From Schizochytrium sp. TIO01 (Eukaryota > Sar > Bigyra > Thraustochytrida > Thraustochytriidae): a stretch of 64,000 bases of DNA. Below the pieces are notes generated by a model that searched no databases, had not been told where the DNA came from, and worked only from the letters and a program-made list of their open reading frames with translations. The stretch spans positions 1,300,600 to 1,364,599 of the forward strand of contig SMSO01000031.1 in NCBI GenBank assembly GCA_004764695.1, in the 5' to 3' direction. The translations under genes were made by a program, and so were the position numbers. Below, in pieces: positions 44,514 to 55,221 of the stretch (positions within the stretch are counted from its first letter, which is position 1; each line of letters begins with the position of its first letter).

Positions 44514-44655
44514 GTTTTGCGTGCGTTTGACTTCGTAGCGTCCTTGCTGTTTTGCCTCTTGATTAGTTTGGTGTTCACGCGTTTCCAAATGTTTCCAAAA
44601 ACATGACACAATGATAGAAAAGAACTTGTTTGTATGTATGAATGAATGAATGAAT
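44514..44655. repeat. direct repeat, right copy
   Basis: Matches 40704-40845. It ends about 180 bp before the start codon of the leucine-rich-repeat gene and so may lie in its promoter or 5' UTR. Confidence 0.8.
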
Positions 44656-44837
44656 ACCTACAATAGGGACTTTCTAACATTTGTAAACTATCAAGTCGAA
44701 GAAAGCAAGATAGTTCTCGTTAGTTTCCAAACCTTGGTAGAGCTACGAGCAAACAAGATTTCTTACAGAGACTTTGTTCTTGTTCTTTCTTCTTCTCCTT
44801 GATACGGCTGTGAGAGCCATACCAGGAGCTCGCCAAG

Positions 44838-47805
44838 ATGGACGACCTCAGCGACATCGTGCAAAGCATCAGACGAGGAAACGCTACGATTAAGTGAGTT
44901 GAAGACATGACACGATCTTCAGCGCTTGCGCACTTCATTAGATACTCTGAGAAGCGAACGTAGTCATCAACAATGAATGAGAAGGATTATGGTTGCAGCT
45001 CTGCATCCCCAGTTGTGGACACCAATGCCAATTCCCATCCAGTAGTAAAGAATAAGCGTGGGGGTGTCTATGCACACAGAACAGCAACACTAACTAAAAG
45101 TACCCAAACAGCTATTGCATAGATTATTTGGAACGTGGCGATGTTGCCGAAGAGGTTGGCAAGGCTATACATGAAACGAACACCGTGCAATCATTGACGT
45201 AGGTCCATCAGCCTGAACCATGTTTTGGTTTTTTGAGATCGAATTTGAATTATTTGGCTAACAGCGTATTTTTTACACATACAGACTAACATGTGTTGAA
45301 AAGACTCATCTGTCCTTGTCTGGAATACACACATTAGGGACTGCTATTGGGAGTTCAGGTTCTATTTTAAGTTTGTCGTAGGTTAATAATCTCTTCGCAT
45401 GTATTGTCCAATTCGCTGAATTCTTTATCAACCATCTAACCACTACCTTCTCAACTTTCTGAATAGCTTTAACTCAATTGCATTTTCCCTTGAATCTTTT
45501 CAGAGGCTTTTCGCTGGTCTTGCAGCAAATAACACAATCTCTTCACTGACGTAGGTTCGTAGGAGCTAACAGCCTAGGTAAGGTACCAATACTGACAAAT
45601 TTTGTATAGATTCCATATATCTCCTCTTTCCTTTGAACATGTTGAAATTCTGGCCGATTATCTGAGGCACAATACGGCCTTAAAAGAATTAGCGTAAGTT
45701 TATCAGAAAAAGATCGATTGACGATTACAATAGGTTCTCACTAAACTGTGTCTTATTGCTAAGATAGTCTTCGAAACGTTCAAATTGACAACAGAGGCAC
45801 TGCAACTCTTGTCAAAGGTTTAAGTGAAGGTTTTAGTCAAGTAGAGAAACTCAAGTAAGTTGGAAAAACTCGAGTAATAAGCTTTTAGAGTATCAACGCA
45901 CTCACTTTCTAACGTTTTGTGGATCAAGTTTGTCAGACAACAGTATTACGGACATGGGAATATCAACCTTGTCTTTGCTTTTAGACTCTAAACCATTTCT
46001 CAAATCACTCACGTAAGTAAGCAGAATCGGATAGATATATCCACGGCATGGTGTTGATGGAACTTTTTATCTAATTCACCTATCGCTTTGACCCCCACAG
46101 ATTGGTACGGACCAAGTGCGGAGCGGAAGGCTTTAAAACTTTTACGTCAGCTCTAGCATTAAACCAAGGCTTGGAGGAGGTGAGGTACGTTCACAATTAT
46201 CGAATGTAAGAGTTGTTTTCGAAAGCTAATTCATTTGAAACTTATACATGTAGGCTATCCCTGCCACGTCAAGGAATCGACAAGCAGTCATTAGAGAATT
46301 TCGGGACTATGTTTACGAAAAACCAAACTTTGAAACTATTGTGGTAAGTTTATAAATACTCGTTTAAAGCCAATTCGTAAGCCTGACGAGCTTTGTGATT
46401 GGAGTTATCTAGGTTCGAGGACGGAAAGCTCATGCACATACACAGCTTGGCTATTGGACTTGCAAATAGTCAGTCGCTTAAGACTTTAGGGTACGTTTTG
46501 TCAAGATATAAAAAGTTTTATCAGACACACTGACCTTTTATTACAGTCTAGTGTCAGTGCATATTGATGACGAAAGCGTCCGGGTCCTCATGGAATTACT
46601 GAATGGAAACTGTGTTCTGAAAGAATTGAAGTAAGTAAAACCGCTTTCACTAAAGAGACGCGAGCCTTACAGCAGCACTGACATTTATCACGCTGAAGCT
46701 TGTCGTGGAATCATATTTCAGACTTGGGTGCAAGTTACTTAGCCGAGCACTTAAAACGCCAGAATCAGTGTCTCGCTTCTTTGGAGTAAGTTAAATTGTG
46801 ACAGTTAGAGAGAGGTCTAGACATGTCTCAACATCTCACTAATGACTCTAAGACGTTTGATAACTTAGCCTCACGCAAAATTCAATTGGGGACCAGGGTG
46901 CAGAGATGATAGCTACTGCCCTCAGGATGAACAGCACTTTGAAATTTCTTAGGTAAGTTTAAAGCTTTATATAAATGCTCAGATAAGAAGCAGGGAATGA
47001 ATTACTAATTTGGAGTAACTTATTATCCGGAAGCCTTGCGAGCAACCGAATTGGAGCCACTGGAGCCAATGCGCTAGCTCGGTCACTTCAAGAAAACAAA
47101 TCTTTGCAGACCCTGAAGTAAGTTTCTATCTCGTTCTATCCATGCTTTCCCAATTCTAACACATCAATGTATTGCACTTTGTGGCTGAAATAAACACAGA
47201 CTTATGAAGAGCTCACTAGAAAAAGACTCATGGGGCGCGTTTTTAGAGGCCTTAAGAAGCAACCATACCCTTCTTGATCTCGAGTAAGTATCTAAAAGGT
47301 ATCTCTTAGCAATTCTGAGAAACTCACACATTTGAAAATTGGTCGCCTTATCTCAAATCTTAGTTATTCAAATCGTTCGAAATATGCTTAGTAAGTTTAT
47401 GATACTGTTAGAGCAATCATAGAGTAGCTAAAATCTGACGATTAGATGCATTTGGACAAAATGTATAGTGAGATACATGATGCCTTGGAGTACAACAAGG
47501 TCATTGTAGCTTCTCAATCGCGGCTTCAACACCTGCACACCATGGAAGTGGTTCGTGCAATTTCTTTACAGTTTCAATTACCCTGCACTGCCCCAAAGAT
47601 CTCTACAGGAACTTCAGCTTCAAAACGGAAAGCTGCGCCCAAAGTAGATGCAAAACTGTCCTTCGACGGGACGTCTAGGATATCTGATATTCTACATGAA
47701 AAATCTTTGACTCATGCCAAAATCCAAGCTGAGATATCACTCATTGAGAAATTGCTTGATGGCTTTACATCTCCTATGCTTGTGCCTTATCTCTTATCGC
47801 TTTGA
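44838..47805 (+). CDS. 17-exon leucine-rich-repeat protein, ribonuclease-inhibitor type
   Basis: I assembled 17 exons: 44838-44893, 45112-45198, 45285-45377, 45467-45550, 45610-45693, 45768-45854, 45929-46012, 46101-46184, 46254-46343, 46413-46490, 46547-46630, 46699-46785, 46869-46952, 47034-47117, 47200-47283, 47364-47390 and 47469-47805. The sum is 1,614 nt, exactly 537 codons plus stop. All 16 introns are phase 2, begin GTRNGT and end AG. Exons 2-15 (78-93 nt, mostly 84) each encode one repeat of 26-31 residues, e.g. LSDNSITDMG then a helix and LKSLT, the ribonuclease-inhibitor/NLR class. The last exon encodes a helical C-terminus of about 110 residues. No NACHT, kinase or transmembrane part is seen, so it is probably a cytosolic binding protein. 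Splice sites were chosen by frame and repeat homology. Confidence 0.85.
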
Positions 47806-47984
47806 TAATTAATAGTAATGATTATATAAATTTCTTCCTTGATGTTGGACTCCTTTCATCTCATTTTGATATGCTTGCCTTTAGAGCTGCAGAATTTTAC
47901 AAGTTGTAGAAGATGGGAAAACATTGCAAAATGTATACTTCTGCTTTAAAAACTTATCAGACATCGATATAAGGACAAGACAAC

Positions 47985-49052
47985 TTATTCAGCCTTTTGA
48001 CTCTTCATACTTGAAGCAGAAGGTTTCTTTGGTACGTCCGAAGGGAAGTATGGAGCAGAAGTACCTCCAGAAATTGAAGGAGTAGCACCGTCAGCAGCCA
48101 CTTCTGCTGTGGAAGGCATATGCTTAACATTGTAGGTTGACTTGCCAACACGGAATTCAGCCGGGATATTAAAGGTTAGATACTTTCTACAGAACACATG
48201 AAAGCCAACAAATAAACCCATAAAGCCTACAGAGTGAAAGGGACCCAAACCCGAGTCTAGACCATAATAGTTAATGAGACCTCTGGTACACGCATAACCA
48301 AAAAGAGAACCTACAACCACATCGATGACATGATGTGCATGAAGATAAACACGGCCAAATGCGCTCAGAGCAACACAAAGCCACGATAAGGGGCCAGCGC
48401 CATAAGCAGCGAGCACGGTTGAAATAGCTGCCGCACCAGCTGCATCACCACTTGGAAACGACTCAAATGCCGTTTCGCCTTCTGTAAGTACATGCTGGAT
48501 AGACGAAAGACGGCGTGTTACACCCTTAATCTTATCTGCTAAAGCAATAACGGGGCGCATGCGTCGCGCGGAGATTTTGAAGACATGGCACACGGTTTCT
48601 GTGAAGAACCACGAAGACAATGCTAAAGCTGCAGCATGTCCTGCGCGTTCGCCCAATAGCAGCTCTGCAAGAAGCGGAATTCCAAACGGAAAGGGCAAGA
48701 GAATATACTTTGTCCAAATGTAGATTCGTTTGATTTCTCCATCGCGCGCAATCTTGAGATATGCGCCTAGGGAAAGCGCAAAGGAGGGCAAAAGCAGAAG
48801 TCCGAAGTAGTACTTGCATGACTGAGAAGTAACTTGAGGGTCGCTCAGGGCAGAAACACCTGCCACTAATAGCGTAATTGAACCCCAAACCATAGGTGGC
48901 ATTCCAAACCACGTTCCTGGAATGGAGATGAGGTATTCCCCTAAAAGACCAGCATCAAGTTTCATGATTGGAAGGCTTAACTTTGCGTCAAAGCTATCCA
49001 AAGCGCCATTTTGAGGCCACCACCCAAGGTGATACTTTCGGCCAATGGACAT
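47985..49052 (-). CDS. PAP2-family membrane lipid phosphatase
   Basis: This 355-residue protein has about six hydrophobic helices and the three PAP2 motifs. Motif 1 is K-x6-RP (Lys159, Arg166-Pro167); motif 2 is FPSGD (199-203); motif 3 is R-x5-H-x3-D (Arg234, His240, Asp244). Such enzymes remove phosphate from phosphatidic acid, sphingoid phosphates or polyprenyl diphosphates, with the active site facing the lumen or cell exterior. In motif 2 the usual His of PSGH is Asp, which would alter or abolish the acid/base step if the family mechanism holds. The C-terminal 50 residues are hydrophilic and Ser/Pro-rich. The start is the only ATG before the first helix. It converges with the leucine-rich-repeat gene, 179 bp away. 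Confidence 0.8.
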   Translation of the reverse strand: MSIGRKYHLGWWPQNGALDSFDAKLSLPIMKLDAGLLGEYLISIPGTWFGMPPMVWGSITLLVAGVSALSDPQVTSQSCKYYFGLLLLPSFALSLGAYLKIARDGEIKRIYIWTKYILLPFPFGIPLLAELLLGERAGHAAALALSSWFFTETVCHVFKISARRMRPVIALADKIKGVTRRLSSIQHVLTEGETAFESFPSGDAAGAAAISTVLAAYGAGPLSWLCVALSAFGRVYLHAHHVIDVVVGSLFGYACTRGLINYYGLDSGLGPFHSVGFMGLFVGFHVFCRKYLTFNIPAEFRVGKSTYNVKHMPSTAEVAADGATPSISGGTSAPYFPSDVPKKPSASSMKSQKAE

Positions 49053-50953
49053 TGTCAGAGTTGTTTAATGCTCTGCTTACTCTGGTGACTTTCCTTGACC
49101 TTTAAACCCGACAAAGGGTGACTTGATGATTCCCAATCCGTCGCTGCAAAGCCTTCTTTCGTTACGACAACAGACAAGCTTGTATACACTTGTGCGAAAA
49201 TATTACAACAACCCAGAAAGAATCGAGCAAGTGAGATTCGCTCTCCTGGAGGTCTGCACTCGTGTCTATTTGGATTTGATCTGAGAGAACCAGAGTTGGA
49301 CAATCTTTTCATTCAAGACGAAAACCTTTCCTGTTGTGCCCGAGGTAGCTAATTAGTCATTCTTAGTTAATAGTTAATTAGAGTCCTACATAAAATACAT
49401 GTGGTTTGGCACCTAGGTGTGGATACTTTTTATAAGCATCTTGCTGTTACTTCAAGTTGGGGTAATCACTCAAGTTAAAGAATAACGCAATTTAGCTGCT
49501 GCAGATGGAAGGCATAATGCTAGAAAAGGAAGTAGGCCTAAGGGAAATCTACTATCTAACTAACAGGTGTAATATGCCATGGTAAGAGCATGATGGCGTT
49601 GATTTACATCGTTACATACGAGACGATGCGTTGACAATCGTCAAAAAAGGCAAGTCTTAACATACCATGGTAATATTACTCTAAATGCAACCATCAAGCA
49701 GACTACAGAAAATGCAGTGCACACTAGATTGTCTTGGAGGGGGTGTCAATCACATGAAAAAAGCGGAACAAATATGAAGAACTTTTTACATTAGTGCTGG
49801 TTAAGTACACCTTAGGCAGGGTCTTTGACTTTGAAGGCTCAAAACTAACCAGGCTAGCTTTAGAATCAGTGGCCTGTTTGGAGGGAAAATTTCCGACGAT
49901 GCCACAACAAATGTTGGAAGTCAACACATTTTATATAAAGAAAATGGATTGCTTTAAGCGATAGCTCCTTTCTTTGAATTCTTGTGGCCGAAAAAATGTT
50001 TCCTGCTTGTTACGTATAATTCAAAAGCAAATTAAAAAGGTCACAGAGCAAACTAAAAACATCATCGTGTACTCTTATTTCTACTCTATACTCTTATCTA
50101 TCTTACAGAGATAAGGATTTTCAGCAGCCTCTTATAGTGTGTGCCAACAGGTTTTACTTTGCCATCCACAAAACTATTTTGGATACCAGCCTACTATGCC
50201 TTCATATCGAAACGAGATCTACAACGGCAACAGGAACAACAATAACAAAAATCGATTCAGGAAAACAAAATTTGGTTCCTGATATAATCATGCCCTATTT
50301 CCACAGGAATGCTTTTCATCGTTTCGCAGAATACGGCCGCATGTGATGTCTTTAAATTTTGGTGGATATATAGAATACCCTGTCTTCATGAAAAGGCTTC
50401 CATATAAAAGAGATGAAGAAAGATGCCAACGGCAAACCCCTGAGCCAAAGAGGTAAGAAAAATGCTTTACACTTGGCCTCGACATCTCTATTGCATTTCA
50501 ATACAAAATCGTATAGACCGCACAAGATGCTTTCCAAAATTTCGAGAGCGAGATTTGGTATTTACTCAATACACTGAGAAACGTTTTTGAATAGGCGTTT
50601 GGGCAGCCGGGGCTTTGTGCTCCACATCAATAGTCAATGGAGCAGTTTTCCTAAGTTGAGCAGCTTACATTTTCCCTCATCAAGTCCATCTGCAGATTTA
50701 CGCAAGTAGAGTAGGCAACACAAGCATAATGTATGTACGCATTTGTATTCAAATATTTTGGGGGGCAGAATTTCGCATTAGCCCTATACAAATCAAATTA
50801 GGCCTCTTAGATCCTTATTGCTTCTACCTTGAGTTTTTTAATCTTCTTTAAATCTATTTAGCTACCTGGGTGAGTGATTTGAAGCTGAAGCGAGTATTTG
50901 ACTCAAGCTTTCACTTCTTCTGGAGGACGGGTGGATGTGCGTAGACTTGTGGT
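49053..50953. other. intergenic region
   Basis: AT-rich spacer of 1.9 kb. Small frames only. GCACCTAGGTGTGG at about 49410 and GGTAGCTAATTAG at about 49344 are upstream of the PAP2 gene. No gene seen. Confidence 0.55.
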
Positions 50954-52342
50954 TCAATTTGGATTTATTTTATCGAACAATGTCGACACATCATTCATAA
51001 GCTTTCGCAAACTATCTAGCGTCAGTTCTTCCTGTCGGATTTTTTCTTTTTCATTACGATGGTGTTCTTTCTCGCGGGTATAGCGAGTGTCTAGATCGAG
51101 TTTTTTCTCCCTTTTCTTCTCCAAATCCACCTTCATCTCGTTCAGCTCCTTCTCCTTTTGTTGAATTTGCGATTCGTCGTTTTTAATCGTTTTTTCAAGA
51201 TTTTGGAAGCATACCTCCATTTCTGACAAATCTTTTTCTTTCTCCTTAAGAACCTCCTTTTTCTGATTTAGAGCGTCCCAGCTGCTTTCAAACTTCTGCC
51301 TGGAATGATCATTAATGACTGTTGGAACAATCTTAGTTTTACCAGGGAATTTTATATTTTCCTGGTTCTGGATATTTTTGGCACGTTGTTTCTTCGAATT
51401 TTGTTCTAAAACAGTGCTGGAGCTTGCCTGTCGTTTGGCGCACCTCATAGTTCTCGAAGTTGAAGCAAGTATAGGCGAACTTTGGTTTATGTGCTGGCCA
51501 GGCTTAGATGCCTCCTGTCCCGTCGAGTCTTCATAGATTTGAGATAATGTAGCCGAATCAGGAAATCCGTCTTCCTCCACCAGTGCTGGTGGAGTGTTTT
51601 TACCGCAGTTAATTTTTGAAGCTGGCCTAGCCATCTCAAAGCTCTTCTTGGCTCCAGCCTGATTATCCTTGCTCGATGGAGCGCTTGGCTGTGGCCTTCT
51701 ACAATCTTCAGAAACACTAGAGTCTCCAGGTGTTGTATTTTCGTGATTCGCGAAAATTTCAGTTCTATAGGAGGAACAGCTCGCGATTTCCGAACTGGAC
51801 ATGGTTTTCGCCTTCGATTCGCTACTATTAACCCTCTCCGTAGGAATTTGTTTTATTCCCAAATATCCTTTAATGACTCCTTTTCGCACCTCTCGAAGAC
51901 TGAATCTTTCTATTTTCAATCTCAGTCTCTGCGTAATGTCTTTGTTTACTTTTTCCAAGAAAGCTGGTCCGAGCCCTGTCTTGCATAACATGATGGCACC
52001 AAAAAATTCTGATGACCAATTTTTGGGGTCTTGTAGCTCCTGGTCTCCTCTGTCTGTCTTATAAATGAGAGCAAATGCATCGTTAACATCCACCACTGTT
52101 TTTCTTGGACGAAAGTTGATTTCATACGCGCCGTGCTTGATCGCAAATTTCAAGAAGGTTATAATTCTTGGGAACTCATACTCGTACTCCAAGCAGTCGG
52201 AGGAAGAATTTATTTCGACCGCCTTCGGTTTACGCTTGCTTCTGCGGAGAAGCGTAGGGCTGGTGTTCTCGAGCTTCCCTCTCTGCCTTCGCGGAGGGCC
52301 GACCATGTTCATTGAGCTGGTCTTCGGAGCTCTTTGCTTCAT
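50954..52342 (-). CDS. coiled-coil protein with basic N-terminus, unrecognised
   Basis: The frame encodes 462 residues. Residues 1-45 are strongly basic (RRQRGK, LLRRSKRKPK), like a nuclear localisation or nucleic-acid-binding tail. Residues about 50-165 look ordered (FPRIITFLKFAIKHGAYEINF, then WSSEFFGAIMLCKTGLGPAFLEK). Residues 170-330 are Ser/Lys-rich and disordered, with a second basic patch (KRQASSS, KKQRAK). Residues 340-455 form one long Glu/Lys coiled coil. This suggests a nuclear structural or chromosome-associated protein, without family evidence. A second ATG-started frame (52472-52230, residues MDFRSPPGEDDVSS...) overlaps its 5' end one base out of phase and also looks protein-like, so the true start may lie at 52472 with a frameshift or intron between. 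Confidence 0.6.
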   Translation of the reverse strand: MKQRAPKTSSMNMVGPPRRQRGKLENTSPTLLRRSKRKPKAVEINSSSDCLEYEYEFPRIITFLKFAIKHGAYEINFRPRKTVVDVNDAFALIYKTDRGDQELQDPKNWSSEFFGAIMLCKTGLGPAFLEKVNKDITQRLRLKIERFSLREVRKGVIKGYLGIKQIPTERVNSSESKAKTMSSSEIASCSSYRTEIFANHENTTPGDSSVSEDCRRPQPSAPSSKDNQAGAKKSFEMARPASKINCGKNTPPALVEEDGFPDSATLSQIYEDSTGQEASKPGQHINQSSPILASTSRTMRCAKRQASSSTVLEQNSKKQRAKNIQNQENIKFPGKTKIVPTVINDHSRQKFESSWDALNQKKEVLKEKEKDLSEMEVCFQNLEKTIKNDESQIQQKEKELNEMKVDLEKKREKKLDLDTRYTREKEHHRNEKEKIRQEELTLDSLRKLMNDVSTLFDKINPN

Positions 52343-52472
52343 TCAAGCCTTGCTCCAAGCCTACCGAGAGTGAGCTGACGGACATCGTTTCATCGGCTAG
52401 GAGCGAATCGAGACACTCCCTGGTCGAGGTGCTGCTTACATCATCTTCTCCGGGTGGCGAACGAAAGTCCAT

Positions 52473-53846
52473 CGTTACAACACTGCCTTCAGTATCTCTT
52501 TGTTCAGGTCCAGAGCCAATCTATTCGAGTTCTGCTTGCATTCAACCTGGAGACGCGAGGTTTACTCGAATTGCTGCTCTCATTCTTGAAAAATCGATTG
52601 AGAGCGCTAGTGCTAGAAAGTTCTTGCATTTTTACTATAATCGCTAGAACTCATTACAAAATGAGGTCGCTCTCACTAATGACAGTTCAGCCAATGAGGG
52701 AGTAGCACCTACAGGTAATTTTTACCTGGGTTTAAGTGTACGCAGGTAATTGATAGTTAGCTGTTAGGTATGGAGCGATAGTAGTCCATATGGAGGTATG
52801 AAAAAGTGGAATCGCTTTATTTGCCTTTTTTTGTGTCTGAGCTGCCAGGATAAATAAAATCAGCGATAAGAAAAACATAATTGCCAAACATTATCTGTCT
52901 GAACCAAGGATCTTACATCATTCTCGTTTGATGTTGGTGAATCCACAGTAGTTGTAATGTTCAACATGTCACTTGGAATTCAAGGCAAAATAAACAAACT
53001 ACTGGGATTAGTGTAGCTAATATATATTGCGAAATGTTTATGGAAAACTGATGACTAAAACCTTTTTTAAATAGTGTGAATTAAAAAAAAACCTTGTATC
53101 AAAGAGTATGATAGCAAATTTGAGTGTATTCGAATGTATGAAATAAAGAAAAAGAAAAAAGAAGACAATTGGGAAATTTAAAGTGAAAAGTAAAGAATGA
53201 AATGGTAGCGATCCTTCTCAGTGCCTCGTCCCTTTCATGGTTGAGTTCCGGCTGAAAGGGAGCTTCTATTCCAGTATCATTTGGCTCAGTGCGCAAACGT
53301 TGGTAAGTCTATCTTAAATACTATGTTAATTATCTGCAAGTAGGTGTGTTGCAGAGCGAGTAAGGGATTCAACTTGCGGCTTGTGTTTTGCAAATGAATT
53401 AAGAAATCGATTCGCTGTTGGTATATCATTTCCTGAAAAGGTTGTATAGGCTCAAACAAAATCAAAGTAACATTATTCTTGGCTTACTACTTGAAAATGA
53501 ATCTTTCCATTGTCCCAGTATACTCCTTAGTAACAGCTCATACCTTTCCATTCTCGATGTTTCACTCCAGCTTATTTATGCCTACCAGAATTGTCCTGTG
53601 AAGTTTTACACCTGCAGTAAAAAAAAAACTTCAATTTCAAACTGAGAAATCTCTAGTTGTCAATTAGCCTTAACATTACTGAAAAGAAAGGTCACATTTT
53701 TTCAATTGTTTCTGCAGCAAAAAAGGTCAAGGAATTGCAATCATCCATCTTGACCTTTGGCCACACATTCGAGCACTCTTCAATTTTACACCTACCTAGT
53801 TTGAATCGACAAGCGTCTATCTCTCCCCCCTATTCTAGCTGACACA
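52473..53846. other. intergenic region, divergent
   Basis: Separates two divergent genes. Motifs of the TACCTA/GGTA type occur at about 52705-52770 and again as CACCTACCTAG at about 53789, just upstream of the methyltransferase. No gene seen; small frames appear random. Confidence 0.5.
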
Positions 53847-54584
53847 ATGTTGGCTGCCTCCCGGCGTGCCTTGCATCAACGATGCGGCATGGCCTCTCAT
53901 TTCCGGCTCCTGTCCAAGTCAACCATTGCTGGCGTGTCTCCTGACTCGTATAGTTCTTCCCTTGACTCCTCCCGATCTCTAGTACTCACTCACACTGCTC
54001 AAACTGATGTTTCTGGCGTTAAGCTACGTCTCATCACCAAATCATGTGCTCTATACCGCGAGACCGACGAGTCGTCGTTGCCCTTTGAAGCTCCTTGGTG
54101 GGCCTTCTGTTGGCCTGGAGGCCGCGGTCTTACTCGATTCGTGCTCGAGAACCCTGAGCGTTTCCAAGGCAAGCGTGTCTTAGACGTTGGCTCAGGTTGT
54201 GGCAGTGTCAGCATCGCCTGTGCCATGGTTGGCGCCCGCGAGGTTGTAGCAAACGATGTAGACGTTCTGGCGGGCGTAGCGCTCTCCATCAACGCAGAAC
54301 TCAACGCCGTCAACTCCGATGTGATATCTTTCCTTCAGGAAAACCGCATTGGCGCTGGCAAGAAATACTTTGACGCTTTCGATGTCGTGCTGGTCGGTGA
54401 CATGCTCTACGACCCCGACTTTTCGCCTCTTTTACTAAGTGACCTCGCGAATCACGGAGGCGTCTACTTCGGAGACCCAGGACGCACATATTGCCCTGCA
54501 GACGTGCCAGAAGAACATCTTCTTGCGAGCTATGACTACCAGGAGGACGGCTTCAACTCTATTCGGGTCTTCAAGCTTAGCTGA
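53847..54584 (+). CDS. ETFBKMT: electron-transfer-flavoprotein beta lysine methyltransferase
   Basis: Animal ETFBKMT (METTL20) trimethylates lysines of the ETF beta subunit in the mitochondrial matrix and dampens electron transfer from acyl-CoA dehydrogenases. The protein has 245 residues. The N-terminus (1-25) is Arg/Ser/Ala-rich without acids, fitting a mitochondrial presequence. The family-specific segment PWWAFCWPGG is at 83-92 (animal PWWAFYWPGG). SAM motif I is VLDVGSGCG (111-119), followed by ANDVDVLAGVALSINAELN and the post-I/II segment GDMLYD (184-189; animal GDMFYD). A GDPGR segment near the C-terminus also matches. Intronless, first ATG used. CACCTACCTAG lies about 55 bp upstream. 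Confidence 0.9.
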   Translation: MLAASRRALHQRCGMASHFRLLSKSTIAGVSPDSYSSSLDSSRSLVLTHTAQTDVSGVKLRLITKSCALYRETDESSLPFEAPWWAFCWPGGRGLTRFVLENPERFQGKRVLDVGSGCGSVSIACAMVGAREVVANDVDVLAGVALSINAELNAVNSDVISFLQENRIGAGKKYFDAFDVVLVGDMLYDPDFSPLLLSDLANHGGVYFGDPGRTYCPADVPEEHLLASYDYQEDGFNSIRVFKLS

Positions 54585-55221
54585 TAGAATGCTTACCTGA
54601 TTGACTTTTGGAAACATCATTACGCACTTCCTCTCTGGAGCATTGAAGAGCGAAGTGGTTGGAACTAGCAACTTTGGCAAGCTATGTAAAGTTCGTTTGG
54701 TATACGATGATTGCTTTCTTGCAGAAATTACTGATTGGAAGATAGAGCTGCTATCTGGACGTTCAACTTTAGCATCATCCCTCTCTGGTAGTCCAACTTT
54801 CGGACAGGCAGCACATTTGGGGCTGGTATGTGTAGCCTGCCTAATTTTTTTATTCAGGTTGACAAGGTTGGTGACGGAACTTTGGTTTTTCCAGTTCGTG
54901 ATATGCACTGCGGTCACTGCTGAGGGATTTGCCAAATGAGGGTGGTGAAAGCAATGAGCTATTTTTCTTAGTTTTTGGAGCAATCTTAAGTATTGTACAT
55001 GTGAAGAGAACGAGAAGGTGAAAGTGCTAATGGTAGTTCTTCTGAGGCAAGCATAAAAACAGCTATACAGGCTGTTAGTTTGTGCAATTCGTCGAAGAAC
55101 AAAATGATTTGTGTATGTAAACATATGATAACCCAAGGAGTTTGGGATGTCATAGTTAGTCGAGCCATCCGAAGTTTACCAGGACGGAGTTGAGCGGGTT
55201 GGCGTGAAGTTAGTTAAACAG
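54585..55221. other. convergent spacer, ambiguous open frames
   Basis: Both strands are open over 54600-54940 (112 codons plus, part of 233 codons minus). The minus frame overlaps the 3' end of the methyltransferase. Neither translation shows a domain I recognise, and I do not call a gene. Confidence 0.45.

Larger units (their letters stand above)
40704..44650. mobile_element. candidate element: 3.9-kb segment bounded by direct repeats
   Basis: Two imperfect direct repeats of about 135-145 bp (40704-40845 and 44514-44655) bracket this segment. They share TTTGACTTCGTAGC, CTTGATTAGTTTGGTGTTCA and AGAAAAGAAC with small indels; I judge about 85% identity by eye. The segment lies exactly between the MLKL-like gene (ends 40549) and the leucine-rich-repeat gene (starts 44838). 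Inside is one unknown multi-frame gene (42299-44330). A weak frame covers 40829-41329. No reverse transcriptase, integrase or transposase motif was seen, so a mobile origin is only a guess; a tandem duplication of flanking DNA is the alternative. Confidence 0.35.

Noticed and set aside
54435..55136. 233-codon minus-strand frame
   Set aside because: It overlaps the 3' end of the ETF-beta methyltransferase antisense, has no recognisable domain, and the plus strand is also open there.
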